DNA of 64,000 nucleotides from Phycisphaerales bacterium (GTDB lineage: Bacteria; Planctomycetota; Phycisphaerae; Phycisphaerales; UBA1924). The notes beneath the pieces were generated by a model that did not search any database, was not told the DNA's origin, and saw only the letters and a program-made list of their open reading frames with translations. Below, piece after piece: positions 9,358 to 18,513 of this stretch. Both the position numbers and the translations under genes were made by a program. Where the stretch lies: positions 155,424-219,423 of the forward strand of contig JAJDDF010000008.1 of assembly GCA_029260455.1 (NCBI GenBank), read 5' to 3'. Within the stretch, counting starts at the first letter, position 1, and every line of letters starts with the position of its first letter.

Positions 9358-10614
9358 TCAGTCGTTCACCGGAACCTCCGTAAGACGCAATACATCGCTC
9401 CCACTATTCAGCGCTGTCACCAACGCCAAAGCTTCTTGCGATTCAGGATCTATTTCGAGTGCCTGCTCCGCAGCCTGCAACGCCAGATCGTGTTTATCCA
9501 GACGCTCAAACAACACTGCCTGAACAAGCAACGGCTCTGGATCATTCATCGTCAGTTGCGCTGCGCGATCCAGTGTCTTCACGGCTCGGTCCAGATCGCC
9601 ACGTTGCTGTTGAAACAGCGCCATAAGCAGATAGCCGTGATGCGAAGTCGGAGAAATCGAAATCAGACGATTCGCAGCGTCTCGCACCGATTTGTGATCA
9701 TTGAGCCCGAGGCACACACGCCCGAGTGCATACCATGCGGGGGCATCGTTCTGACCCGCTTCATCTTTTGTCAATTGAATCAACATCAGACGCGCCGGAA
9801 CAAGCTGATCCATCCCCGAAAGACACTGCGCACGCAAGTGCAACAGGTCGCGGCGCTGTGTATCACTCTGAGTATCAATCAGACGCCGAAGCAGTTGATC
9901 CGCCTCGGCATACTGACCTGCGGACATATTCGCCCGCGCCAGGTCTTCGACCAGACCGTCATCATCAGGGGCCAACAATGTGGCCTCACGAAAATGCTCC
10001 ATCGCGCTGTAGGTATCACCTTGCATCATCGAGATATGGCCCAATGTCTGGCGAATGCCCGCGTTATTTTCAAATGAATCCCGCTTGCTCTCGAGCAAAT
10101 TCAAGGCTTCATCGAATCGGTCGAGCTGGATCAACATCTCGGCCCAGGCAACGGCATACTGCGGGTTGGTTTCATCAAGTTCCCCCGCTGTCTTGTAGCA
10201 AGCCATGGCCTGCTCAAACCGGGTGAAGCGCTCGAGCACGATGCCGCGGAAATAATGCGCATCAACAAACTCGGGATCGATCTCGACGGCGGTATCAAAA
10301 GACTTCAACGCTGATTCAAGATTCCCCTGTTCAAGCAGGATGCGCCCGCGCAAGGTATGTGAACGTGCCACCCGTGATGAAAGCTCAATCGATTCATCAA
10401 TCGTCTTCAAAGACTTCTTCAGATCACCAGACAGGTACTGCTGATGCGCCATGTCCCAACCGGTGGCAGCTTTCAGGCCAGCCATTTTCATCGTCTGCTG
10501 TTCCCGAAACTGCTTGGTGTATTGGCCCTGTCCCTGGCACCCTGCGAGCACCACGATTGCCGCTGCTGCGATACCAATCCCAAATGTCATGTTCTGTGCC
10601 ATGCGCGTCTTCAT
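9358..10614 (-). CDS. TPR-repeat lipoprotein of the secretion/pilus locus
   Basis: Starts at the ATG at 10614 (MKTRMAQ), giving a lipoprotein signal ending in the lipobox LAGC with Cys at residue 26. The rest is a long array of tetratricopeptide repeats, for example LRGRILLEQGNLESALKSF and HYFRGIVLERFTRFEQAM. TPR lipoproteins in such loci (PilF/PilW type) assist secretin assembly, and this gene directly follows gspD, so a pilotin-like role is inferred. A hairpin lies between the two genes. The family call is firm and the role is moderate. Confidence 0.82.
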   Translation of the reverse strand: MKTRMAQNMTFGIGIAAAAIVVLAGCQGQGQYTKQFREQQTMKMAGLKAATGWDMAHQQYLSGDLKKSLKTIDESIELSSRVARSHTLRGRILLEQGNLESALKSFDTAVEIDPEFVDAHYFRGIVLERFTRFEQAMACYKTAGELDETNPQYAVAWAEMLIQLDRFDEALNLLESKRDSFENNAGIRQTLGHISMMQGDTYSAMEHFREATLLAPDDDGLVEDLARANMSAGQYAEADQLLRRLIDTQSDTQRRDLLHLRAQCLSGMDQLVPARLMLIQLTKDEAGQNDAPAWYALGRVCLGLNDHKSVRDAANRLISISPTSHHGYLLMALFQQQRGDLDRAVKTLDRAAQLTMNDPEPLLVQAVLFERLDKHDLALQAAEQALEIDPESQEALALVTALNSGSDVLRLTEVPVND

Positions 10615-10633
10615 CTGTGTACCAACCTCCATG

Positions 10634-10657
10634 CAAAACGCCCCCTTGCGGGGGCGT
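10634..10657 (-). terminator. GC-rich hairpin between gspD and the TPR lipoprotein gene
   Basis: A perfect 8-bp stem (ACGCCCCC/GGGGGCGT) with a 4-base loop, followed on the minus strand by TTTT. It sits just upstream of the TPR gene and overlaps its leader, so it may be a partial terminator that lowers downstream expression relative to the secretin rather than a full stop. Confidence 0.6.
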
Positions 10658-10716
10658 CCGCGTTCGATAAGTCGGCAAGAAACGAGCCTGACCTGAGTCA
10701 GAGACTGAATCGGACC

Positions 10717-13107
10717 TCAGTTCTCCGGATCGACCTGCGTGTAGACAGGTGTCGACTTGGGCAACGCTGTCGACGGGAAGCGCCAGATCGTGGGCATCTG
10801 GGCCATCGGGCCGAGGTTGAATACCTCAAACGCCCAAGGAACTGCATTCAATGAAGGCTGAATCGAGTCATACCCTGCCCAGGGCTCGGGTGCCGGGGCA
10901 GGATCATTTTGATGCAGTTCCATCGACCGAAGTGCACCCGCAAAGGGACCTTCCGACTCGTTCTCAATATCAGACATCAACTGCGAGAAGTCGAAATCAA
11001 TCGGTGTGAAATCTGCAACGACGGGCGTCTCAACTTCTGGCGTTGAGACCGGGTTCTCTGCGGTGTACTCACCTTCTGGAAGCGTCAATGTGTCCCACTC
11101 CACAGGCGACTCAACGACAACCGCGGGCTTGACCTGATTGGCCTGCTTCGCGACAGGTTCTGACTTGGGTAGATCAAAGTTGCTCGTCTGATAGGCATCG
11201 ATCGGCGTGAAGTCCTGGAATTCATTCACAGGCTCAGGCTGTTGCGCCACGTCCTGACTTTTCTTCGGCGTCTTCACACTCGGGCCACCCTTTGCCCATG
11301 GCTCTTGGCCAGACCGGTTGCGGAACACTTCGTCATACCGGTCGGGGTCAATCATGTGCTCAAGCGGTGAGCGCGACGGCCAGTAGTCCGCCTTATTGAA
11401 GAGCTCTTCGCGCAACATGATCGCGTCCGGCTGGTTCGGATTCAGTTCAAGTGACCTGCGCAAGTGCCAGTTGGCCTTGTCGAGGTTTCCGGCCTGTGCA
11501 GCCCGACGGGCAAGCAGATTCTGCTGCGCCGTCTGACGATCGCGTGACCAAGGCAGTACGCCCTGTCGCGTTCCCGTACGGATGCGATCAGCCATCTGCA
11601 CCGCGCGCTCACCCTGATCGAGCAGCACCTGATTATTAATAACCGTCGGCGTGATCATGAAGACGATCTCGTCGCGCTCTGTGTTGTCCTCGTGCCCGCG
11701 GAAAGCCGCACCAATGATCGGAATATCACCAAGACCCGGCACCTGACGGCGCCCAAGGGTTGTGCTTTCACGGAACAGGCCGCCCAGAACAACCGTCGCA
11801 CCATCCGGCACAAGAATGTTGGTCGAAAGCTCCTGCGTGATTTCATCAGGAATCGTCACCGCTGCACCGAGGCCATCGGTCGTGGCGCGAATCTGACCCT
11901 CAGAAACGCGAGGCTGCAGCTCAAGACGAATCATGCCATCATTCGAAACGAATGGGCGCACCGTCAACGAAGTACCTGTGTCAAGGAACTCAACAGTCTG
12001 CGTGGTCGCGGTTTCCGTTGAGGTTGTGTTCAGGTAACCAATCTTGCGGCCCACAAGCACTCGCGCCGACTGACGGTTCAACGTCAGAATTTTCGGGTTG
12101 CTCAGAATCGTGATATCCGTCACTTCATCAAGCAGACGCATGAAGACGCCAATGTCATCAGCAATGATCGATGCGCGGAACGTTGCAGGGCCAGCAATAT
12201 TGCCGGGCGAAGCAACAAACGCACCGGCGGTGCCATCAACTGGTGCAACTTTGTTCGTACCACGACCCGTTAGCGCCAGCGCCGAACCGAGCGGTCCGCC
12301 GAAGTCGAAGAAATCTGTGAAATCCAGGTCATTGATGACCGCGAACTCAACGCCGAACGCGTTGGCTTCATTCAGTGAAGTCTGCAGAATCGTCGCCTCA
12401 ACAAGCACCTGTGACGGGCGCGTGTCGAGTGATTCGATCAATGATTCAATCTCATCGACGTGCTCTGGATAGTCAAAAATGATGAGCGTCGAATCGAGGG
12501 CATAATCTTCGGAACCGGAAGGGTTATCTTCTGACAGATTGAAATCTTCCACCGGCGCGTTGAAAACGATCTTGCCACCAGATGACAGCAACGGATCAAT
12601 AAACTCTGCCGCATCTGATGCGTTCAGATAATTCAGCTTGATCACGCGATGCTCGCGCTTGCGTGCTGCGGCCTTGATGGCTTCCAGTTCTTCAAGCGTG
12701 TAGACGTGGATAAAGTTTCCCTCTTCGATCCACCCATAGCCATTGATATTGAGAAGGGCGTCGAGGGCTTCGGGAATCGTCACACCATAGAAATTGGCAG
12801 AGACCCGGGCCGAGACATCCTGCGACACCACGATATTCTTTTGTGACTGGACGGAGAGCATCTGGAGTACGTTGTTGAGATCTTCGTCATTGACAAATAT
12901 GTCAACCGTCAGGAACTCCGAGACACGCACGCCATTGTCATTGAGGTCGCCATCGCGTTGTTCCTCGCCAGCCGTATTCGTACCCGGACGAGGTGCGGAC
13001 TGCTGAGCAACCGCCTGACCGGCAGCGAGCATAATCGCGGCCGCTGCTGTTGCACCAAGAGTGCCCCGGCTTGCGAACCTGTATGTTGTCGACAGAACTC
13101 GGCTCAT
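10717..13107 (-). CDS. gspD: Secretin (outer-membrane pore) GspD/PilQ family
   Basis: Outer-membrane multimeric channel. The ATG at 13107, with GAGGAG upstream, gives a signal peptide of about 35 residues ending AVAQ. An N0-like domain (FVNDEDLNNVLQML) and an N-domain (VIKLNYLNASDAAEFIDPLL) follow. The secretin core is marked by SNPKILTLNRQSARVLVG, VPDGATVVLGGLFRES and PGLGDIPIIGAAF. After the core comes an unusual tail of about 250 residues rich in Pro, Asp and Glu, with one TPR-like stretch (RRAAQAGNLDKANWHLRRSL). The tail is longer than in most secretins; its role is unknown. Confidence 0.93.
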   Translation of the reverse strand: MSRVLSTTYRFASRGTLGATAAAAIMLAAGQAVAQQSAPRPGTNTAGEEQRDGDLNDNGVRVSEFLTVDIFVNDEDLNNVLQMLSVQSQKNIVVSQDVSARVSANFYGVTIPEALDALLNINGYGWIEEGNFIHVYTLEELEAIKAAARKREHRVIKLNYLNASDAAEFIDPLLSSGGKIVFNAPVEDFNLSEDNPSGSEDYALDSTLIIFDYPEHVDEIESLIESLDTRPSQVLVEATILQTSLNEANAFGVEFAVINDLDFTDFFDFGGPLGSALALTGRGTNKVAPVDGTAGAFVASPGNIAGPATFRASIIADDIGVFMRLLDEVTDITILSNPKILTLNRQSARVLVGRKIGYLNTTSTETATTQTVEFLDTGTSLTVRPFVSNDGMIRLELQPRVSEGQIRATTDGLGAAVTIPDEITQELSTNILVPDGATVVLGGLFRESTTLGRRQVPGLGDIPIIGAAFRGHEDNTERDEIVFMITPTVINNQVLLDQGERAVQMADRIRTGTRQGVLPWSRDRQTAQQNLLARRAAQAGNLDKANWHLRRSLELNPNQPDAIMLREELFNKADYWPSRSPLEHMIDPDRYDEVFRNRSGQEPWAKGGPSVKTPKKSQDVAQQPEPVNEFQDFTPIDAYQTSNFDLPKSEPVAKQANQVKPAVVVESPVEWDTLTLPEGEYTAENPVSTPEVETPVVADFTPIDFDFSQLMSDIENESEGPFAGALRSMELHQNDPAPAPEPWAGYDSIQPSLNAVPWAFEVFNLGPMAQMPTIWRFPSTALPKSTPVYTQVDPEN

Positions 13108-13184
13108 CACTCAGCTCCTCAGCCCGCTATGTGGGCTCGGTGTGGTATGCGACGTGATTGGTTGTACGTCGCACTTGGTTGTCG

Positions 13185-13805
13185 TCAGCGCTTACTTGGG
13201 TCGCTTACAAGTTCAAACTCGACCCCATCCAATTCCAATACAACGATCTGGGATTCCACCCGCACCAGCGTGAAAGACCCCACCGGATCACCCGGGCGAG
13301 CCCATATTTTTTTGCCAGACCGTCCACTGACCACTTCGATCAGCGCCAACGGTCTGGTCCCAAGCACCGTGCTCCGCAAACGAAGCTTTGCGAGCTGTCG
13401 TCGAACTTCCTGTTCGGCAACCTCACGCTCGTACCTGAGAGTCTCGGCAGGATCGTCGGCCAACTCCGACCTGGAGTTTTGCCCAAGAGACTCCGAAGGG
13501 TCCGTTTGGGGGGGCGGTGGAAAGATGGTGGGGTCAAGACGGAAGATGTTTCGGTCCGTCATAATCGGACGTTGCACCGGTATCAACGTCCCTGTGGCCT
13601 CCACATCCACCATCGCGGATGCATCAGAGAACATGCGTTCACGCCGCGATGCAGATGTAGACGTCGCCGACGCTTCTGCAGGCCCTGCCCCAAGAAGCGC
13701 ACGTCCACTGACAACACTGAGCACCACAACCAGGCCGATGAGAATCCCGGACTTTCGCTTATCAGACGTCACCATCACCCAGAATTCAGTACCGGGATTG
13801 TTCAT
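13185..13805 (-). CDS. GspC/PilP-like inner-membrane clamp protein
   Basis: 206 residues: a short cytoplasmic start, one membrane segment (about 18-38), a linker, then a small beta domain with ALIEVVSGRSGKKIWARPGD and the closing FTLVRVES..VVLELDG. That end resembles the homology region of GspC/PilP, which contacts the secretin. Its place right after the PilO-like gene (4-base overlap) and before gspD matches the pilMNOPQ order. Sequence similarity is weak, so the assignment rests mainly on fold pattern and gene order. Confidence 0.7.
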   Translation of the reverse strand: MNNPGTEFWVMVTSDKRKSGILIGLVVVLSVVSGRALLGAGPAEASATSTSASRRERMFSDASAMVDVEATGTLIPVQRPIMTDRNIFRLDPTIFPPPPQTDPSESLGQNSRSELADDPAETLRYEREVAEQEVRRQLAKLRLRSTVLGTRPLALIEVVSGRSGKKIWARPGDPVGSFTLVRVESQIVVLELDGVEFELVSDPSKR

Positions 13806-14377
13806 TGCCCGTCCTCCTGCACTGTGGCAACAGCGCGCGGCGCATAAAACACGTCGATCAATAGCTCTGCAGAAACCACACCGTCTCGACTTGCACTTCC
13901 TCGATGCGAGCGTTCGATCGCTACTTTAAATTTCTGCACGCGAAGCAGACGGTCGAGTTGTTCGATGTGACGCACCGCCTCAAACACCGCCGGAAATGAA
14001 CCAGTCACTTTCACTGACATTGGCATCGACTCAGCCTCATCCAGAGACTGCGGCATGCCGGTGGTCACTTCCCGATCTTCAAGCCCGAGGCGGTTCAGTT
14101 CATCCGCCAACACACCCATCAAGTCTGCAATATTGCTCTCTTGCGGAATCGTGCGCATGCGATCGCCCGAGAGCTTGCGCAGCTCAGTGAGCTTGTCAGT
14201 CAGCGTGTTCATCACTTCGGGGCCGCCAACCGGTCGCGCCGCTTCTATTCGCTTCAGCGCAAGATCCTGATCAATGCGCTGACCTTCCTTGATCGCAGGC
14301 ACAATAGCGCCAATGGTGCCCACCCCAACCAGCAGGAGCCATCCACCAAACAATGCTGTGCGGGCATGCTGACTCAT
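13802..14377 (-). CDS. PilO-like/GspM-like pilus alignment protein
   Basis: 191 residues with one N-terminal membrane segment (about 10-28), a predicted coiled-coil stretch (TLTDKLTELRKLSGDRM) and a ferredoxin-like periplasmic half (SMPMSVKVTGSFPAVFEAVRH). This is the plan of PilO and GspM. It overlaps both neighbours by 4 bases (PilN-like upstream, GspC/PilP-like downstream), forming a coupled PilM-N-O-P series. Confidence 0.75.
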   Translation of the reverse strand: MSQHARTALFGGWLLLVGVGTIGAIVPAIKEGQRIDQDLALKRIEAARPVGGPEVMNTLTDKLTELRKLSGDRMRTIPQESNIADLMGVLADELNRLGLEDREVTTGMPQSLDEAESMPMSVKVTGSFPAVFEAVRHIEQLDRLLRVQKFKVAIERSHRGSASRDGVVSAELLIDVFYAPRAVATVQEDGQ

Positions 14378-15036
14378 TGCCCATTCTCTCCATCGACTGC
14401 TGTCATGCGCGGCGACTTCTGATCGAAGAACCGATAGGTCGCATTCAAATCAATCGTCGCAGTGATACGAAACCGGCGTGCCTCGATGCCGTCAATTTCC
14501 GTAGGTCGCGCAAAATCAAGCGTCACACTCTGAAACAGTGTGTCACTTTCTATTTTTTTCACCAGTTGCGCCACCACGGTGTCACGGCTTGCAACGCCCT
14601 CGATTTCCAGTGCCAGCAACTCGCGCGGTTCACTCGTTGTCCCGCCTTGGCCGCGCCGTGAATGGTTGAGCTGCGGCACCACCGCAAGACTCGTCAATGT
14701 TGCGGCATCCGGCACCATGCTTGACACACATTGCAACACATCACTGACTTGCAATGGCCACGCCAATCGGTTGTATCTCTTGATATCACCTTCCAGTGTT
14801 TCGAGCGTATCCATCAGCCCCTGCACTTCGTGATCCCGCGACCAGTTGAGTTCCACCAGATTATTCAATTCTGTCAGCTCGCGTAGTTGTGCCTGACGCC
14901 CTGCCGTAAATGTCGCAAAAGCAGAAATCAGAAGTGCCGCACTCGATGTGTAGACGCCAACCCATATGCGCACACGCGCCCGGCGCTGCAGTACAGCGCG
15001 ACATTTCGCCGGCATCAAATCGATGTTGGCATTCAT
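14374..15036 (-). CDS. PilN-like/GspL C-terminal-like protein
   Basis: 220 residues. The start MNANIDLMPAKCRAVLQRR is PilN-like (NIDLLP near the N-terminus is characteristic). A membrane segment (about 25-48) and a coiled-coil region (LRELTELNNLVELNWSRD) follow, then a periplasmic ferredoxin-like domain. It overlaps the PilM-like and PilO-like genes by 4 bases each. PilN binds PilM on the cytoplasmic side through its N-terminus. Confidence 0.8.
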   Translation of the reverse strand: MNANIDLMPAKCRAVLQRRARVRIWVGVYTSSAALLISAFATFTAGRQAQLRELTELNNLVELNWSRDHEVQGLMDTLETLEGDIKRYNRLAWPLQVSDVLQCVSSMVPDAATLTSLAVVPQLNHSRRGQGGTTSEPRELLALEIEGVASRDTVVAQLVKKIESDTLFQSVTLDFARPTEIDGIEARRFRITATIDLNATYRFFDQKSPRMTAVDGENGQ

Positions 15037-16223
15037 GCCGCAACCCGCCCGGATGTCGCAACATCTGTCTGTTGGTCATTGGCACGCACACGCGGATGCT
15101 TCGCACGCCGGACTTTGCGGTCACTCAGCCTCAAGCTCAAACCACACGCCACCGCATAATCGGGTGAAGGAACACCCGCTGCGATGCGTGTTTGCCCCGT
15201 GCTCGCTGCATCCTGCACGGAAACACCCGTCAATGGATCGCCAACCTTTGCAGGAATATGGAGCGCGTTCTTCAGCGCTTCAATAAGCCCGGGCTCACGC
15301 GCCTCACTGCCCACAATATGGCAGCACTCAGGTCGAATGCCTCGGAAGGTCACCGCGTAGTACCGCATGCACAGCTTGACTTCGTGCGCCAGATCGTTCA
15401 GGAGTGGACGCGTCACCTGATACAGCGCACGGTCAACCTTGGGATCAACTGGCACTGCACCCTGCTCTTCTGCTCGCATGCGCCGTCGCCGCAAGTCTGC
15501 CACCGCTTTGATATCGAGGCCGAGACGATCTGCTGCGTGCTCCGTAAGTTGATCCCCACCGAGTTCCAGACGCTTATAGAACGCAACATCGGGACCACGC
15601 AATAACAGAACACTCGCCGATGACCATCCAAAATCGACGATCACTCGTACCGACATGCGGTCTTCTTCACGTTGAAATGTTCGCGCAAATGCGCGCGCTT
15701 CTGCACAAAATCCAGGCTCTACATGGAGCGGGCGCAGGCCCTTTTCCATGAAACCGCGCACCAGCATTTCAATTGGCAACCGCGAAGCACCCGCGTAAAT
15801 CACTTCGTTGCGCACTTCATCGCCATGGCGCACTTCCCCTGCCACGAACGCGCTAATCTCTGCAGGCTCATCCTGAGGAAAACCAAGCTTCTCCACGCCA
15901 TCAAGCATGACCGCTTTGATCAACTCATTGTCCGGCATGGGCGGTTGACGAAACGAACGCATCCGCACCATGCGATCGTCAAGACCGATTACACATGCAT
16001 TGCCCGAGAAACTCCCCGCACGCACTGCATCAGAAACCACACTCACAAGTTCACGAATCCGCGATGAATCATCCGGCGCTGCTTGAGATACCAAATCAAC
16101 ATGCGCTGATGCCACCAGCCGCAAGCCGCGACGGGTCTGCGCCAACTGCACCAATCGCGCCCCAGTTGAACCAAGGTCAATGCCAATCGGCAGCATTCGA
16201 GATGACTTCAGAATATGCAACAT
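15033..16223 (-). CDS. PilM-like actin-fold ATPase of the pilus/secretion machine
   Basis: Cytoplasmic actin-like protein that connects the inner-membrane complex to the assembly ATPase. The N-terminal IGIDLGSTGARLVQL is the first phosphate loop and VIVDFGWSSASVLLL the second. MLHILKSSRMLPIGIDLGS looks like a proper PilM start, so I prefer the ATG at 16223 (GGGGA upstream); an earlier in-frame ATG at 16277, 6 bases after the gspH stop, would add 18 residues. The end overlaps the PilN-like gene by 4 bases. Confidence 0.85.
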   Translation of the reverse strand: MLHILKSSRMLPIGIDLGSTGARLVQLAQTRRGLRLVASAHVDLVSQAAPDDSSRIRELVSVVSDAVRAGSFSGNACVIGLDDRMVRMRSFRQPPMPDNELIKAVMLDGVEKLGFPQDEPAEISAFVAGEVRHGDEVRNEVIYAGASRLPIEMLVRGFMEKGLRPLHVEPGFCAEARAFARTFQREEDRMSVRVIVDFGWSSASVLLLRGPDVAFYKRLELGGDQLTEHAADRLGLDIKAVADLRRRRMRAEEQGAVPVDPKVDRALYQVTRPLLNDLAHEVKLCMRYYAVTFRGIRPECCHIVGSEAREPGLIEALKNALHIPAKVGDPLTGVSVQDAASTGQTRIAAGVPSPDYAVACGLSLRLSDRKVRRAKHPRVRANDQQTDVATSGRVAA

Positions 16224-16283
16224 GAGCGAGGATTCCCCACTCTTGTCGGCTTGAAACTGCCCAACCCCAACTCGCATCTTGAC

Positions 16284-16886
16284 TTACGGGGCGCGTTCCA
16301 CGGTGACTCGTCCGGTCATCGGAGCTATGTTGATCCGATAATCCCAAACGTTGCCTCCGGTGACCGTACCGATCTCAATCCATCCCCCATCACTCGGCAC
16401 CGGCCCGGTCAGATCGCGCACCGGCCCACCAAGTTCATCGAAGATAAGAAGCTGATCGCCATCGAATGAGGAGTTCAGAATCACCGCCCCGCCATAACGC
16501 GGCTCATTGAAATTGCGCGAATAGGGTGTGTCCATGCGCTCGGGAAGAAACATCGAATCATTCGACAGATCAAGTGTTGCCCCATTCACCTCTGCAAGCA
16601 CATACCCATTGCCAAGACCATACGTCCACGGCGCGCCCGTGCTGGTCGGCACGCGACCAAACCACAGCGCCCGGCGTGATTGATATGCCATCGCATCCGC
16701 CTGCGCGAATGTGACATCCGCAACGATCTGACGTACCGCCGCCTGGATGCGCAGCACACCTGTCGTCGACATTGATGGTATGACCAGTGCGCCCGCAATT
16801 CCGAGAATCGCAACCGTCACCAGCAGTTCTATAAGAGTGAATCCGTGGCGCACACAGCGCCTTCCGACCATCGAAACTGCTTGCAT
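16284..16886 (-). CDS. GspH-like minor pseudopilin
   Basis: Prepilin-type leader of 15 residues ending in G, then FTLIELLVTVAILGIAGALV, the canonical class III signal with Glu at +5. The remaining 160 residues fit GspH/FimT: an early helix (RIQAAVRQIVADVTFAQADAMAYQ) and a beta-rich end. The start ATG has GGAG 8 bases upstream. It follows the small membrane gene, whose stop lies in that same ribosome site. Confidence 0.88.
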   Translation of the reverse strand: MQAVSMVGRRCVRHGFTLIELLVTVAILGIAGALVIPSMSTTGVLRIQAAVRQIVADVTFAQADAMAYQSRRALWFGRVPTSTGAPWTYGLGNGYVLAEVNGATLDLSNDSMFLPERMDTPYSRNFNEPRYGGAVILNSSFDGDQLLIFDELGGPVRDLTGPVPSDGGWIEIGTVTGGNVWDYRINIAPMTGRVTVERAP

Positions 16887-16890
16887 GGTG

Positions 16891-17199
16891 TCACTCCGCG
16901 ATACGAACTGATGGCATCTCCGTCACGCGAACCTCAATGCCCGCGTTTAACTTGCGCTCGATACGTTCCAGTCGCACCTCAACAGAACGCATCGCCGAGA
17001 TCATCTTCTCGCGCTGTGCGCCAGAATTGAACGGCGAAGCACCCGTCTTGCGATTCGAAGCTGGCGCTGCATCTGCAGAACTGGCACCAAAATCGGCTGG
17101 TCGTACAACCAGCAAGGCCAACAACACAAGGGCCACGGTCAGAAGTTGATTCGTCTTCGGGCCGCGCCATGCGCGGTGTGCTTCAGCCTCGACTTGCAT
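16891..17199 (-). CDS. Small single-pass membrane protein of unknown function
   Basis: 102 residues with a strong AAGGAG ribosome site 7 bases before the ATG. One membrane segment (LLTVALVLLALLVV, about 20-33) is followed by an Ala/Ser linker and a short predicted coiled coil (REKMISAMRSVEVRLERIER). I recognise no family. It lies between a degenerate pseudopilin and the GspH-like gene, close to both, so it is probably part of the machine or a species-specific accessory. Confidence 0.6.
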   Translation of the reverse strand: MQVEAEAHRAWRGPKTNQLLTVALVLLALLVVRPADFGASSADAAPASNRKTGASPFNSGAQREKMISAMRSVEVRLERIERKLNAGIEVRVTEMPSVRIAE

Positions 17200-17238
17200 T
17201 GCCTGCTCCTTGATCGGAACCGATTTATGAACGTTTAC

Positions 17239-17928
17239 TCAATCCGCCGACCACAATGGGGCAGATAACGGCACGCCAAACACGGCGTCCGGTATCAAAC
17301 CATCGGATACAGATGCGGCCCATGTAAGTCGTACATAGAAACCCGGACGCGAACTGTCCTCAGATGCGACTTCCAGGCGCATCTGGTCCACCTCTGACGC
17401 TACCACACGTCCGGTAACGTCCGGACGCCGCCGCCACGATGCGCAAAACGATTCATGATTCGCCCACACGCGCTCAATCGGCGCTACAAGACGCGAAAAT
17501 CCTTCATCATCCGGACCAGGTGGCGAGGTCGCCTCGTGTGCCGTGATCGTGCCAAGAAATGAACTGTGCGTGAGAACAACAATTTCCGTCGGATCAATCA
17601 CCCCATCCGACCCCTCGTCTTTACTCCATAACACAATCTCTGTCAGCCCTGTATCTGCGGGCGCATTCACCGCAAGCACTTCTGTGCTCTTGACCATCAA
17701 CTGCCGCAATGATTCAAACGCAACTGCAAGGGCCGGATCCCTCGGCGGCGCATCAGCAACAAGCACTGCTACACCCTGCCCCGCCCCCGCGATTCTTGGC
17801 ACAACGACAACACCTGTTGCCCCCACGACTCCAAGCGCAAACACAACCACCAGGATTTCACTCGTCGCGATGCCGCGCCTGGCAATACCCTTGTGGTCGA
17901 TCATTTTTTTACAGTGTGCATGCCCCAT
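17239..17928 (-). CDS. Degenerate pseudopilin-like membrane protein
   Basis: 229 residues. The N-terminal RRGIATSEILVVVFALGVV keeps the prepilin arrangement (Gly at -1 and Glu at +5), but the usual FTLIE is replaced by IATSE. A hydrophobic helix follows to about residue 45, and the remainder is a soluble domain. Its size and position fit a minor pseudopilin of the GspI/J/K group. Two ATGs are possible, 17928 and 17904; the second gives a more usual 11-residue leader. It starts 8 bases after the preceding GspG-like stop. Confidence 0.65.
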   Translation of the reverse strand: MGHAHCKKMIDHKGIARRGIATSEILVVVFALGVVGATGVVVVPRIAGAGQGVAVLVADAPPRDPALAVAFESLRQLMVKSTEVLAVNAPADTGLTEIVLWSKDEGSDGVIDPTEIVVLTHSSFLGTITAHEATSPPGPDDEGFSRLVAPIERVWANHESFCASWRRRPDVTGRVVASEVDQMRLEVASEDSSRPGFYVRLTWAASVSDGLIPDAVFGVPLSAPLWSAD

Positions 17929-17936
17929 GATTTAGA

Positions 17937-18395
17937 TCATGGCACTTCATTGGAAAGTGAATCATTCGTGCGGTCATAGCCCGCGGCATAGACCCGGATC
18001 CCATTGCCCACAAACTCGAAATACCACCCATTGATATCGGTGCCAGTCGCGGCGATCGCCGTCGCCTCATTGCCTGCCGCGAGTATGGTGGAGGTCGTAT
18101 AGAAGTTCCGTGGCTCACTTTGGAGATACTCACCGCTCACCAGAATGCCCCACCCGTTGTTGGTCAGCCCCGCGCCCATCGGCGCTGTACCGTCCACCGT
18201 TGGCAAAGCCCCGGAGTTATTAGCCCGGTAAATTTCGATCTGGCTATCGATCTGCTGGAGGTTGCGCCCAAGATGCGCATGCACCGCTTGTGTAGACGCG
18301 CTCGACATCTGCGGCACGACGATCGCCGCAAGAATCCCGAGGATCACAACGACAATCAATATCTCAACAAGCGTGAATCCGCCGCGGCAACGCAT
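17937..18395 (-). CDS. GspG-like major pseudopilin, copy 2
   Basis: 152 residues with the short leader MRCRGG before FTLVEILIVVVILGILAAIV, then a helix (LGRNLQQIDSQIEIYRANN) and a short C-terminal domain ending GYDRTNDSLSNEV. The leader region carries GGGAGT, the same ribosome-site context as the neighbouring copy 1. Sequence and layout show that the two genes arose by duplication. It lacks an obvious GspG calcium-binding end, so it may be the pilin of a pilus-like fibre instead. Confidence 0.85.
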   Translation of the reverse strand: MRCRGGFTLVEILIVVVILGILAAIVVPQMSSASTQAVHAHLGRNLQQIDSQIEIYRANNSGALPTVDGTAPMGAGLTNNGWGILVSGEYLQSEPRNFYTTSTILAAGNEATAIAATGTDINGWYFEFVGNGIRVYAAGYDRTNDSLSNEVP

Positions 18396-18513
18396 GAAGA
18401 TGACTCCCGGGTGTACTCAGACAACGCCCCATCCGTAGGTACGTTGCGCAAAATGCGGCGGGCGCCGTTTCCGACACCCACCGCGTGTGTTGAATGAGAC
18501 CTACTCCACCGTT

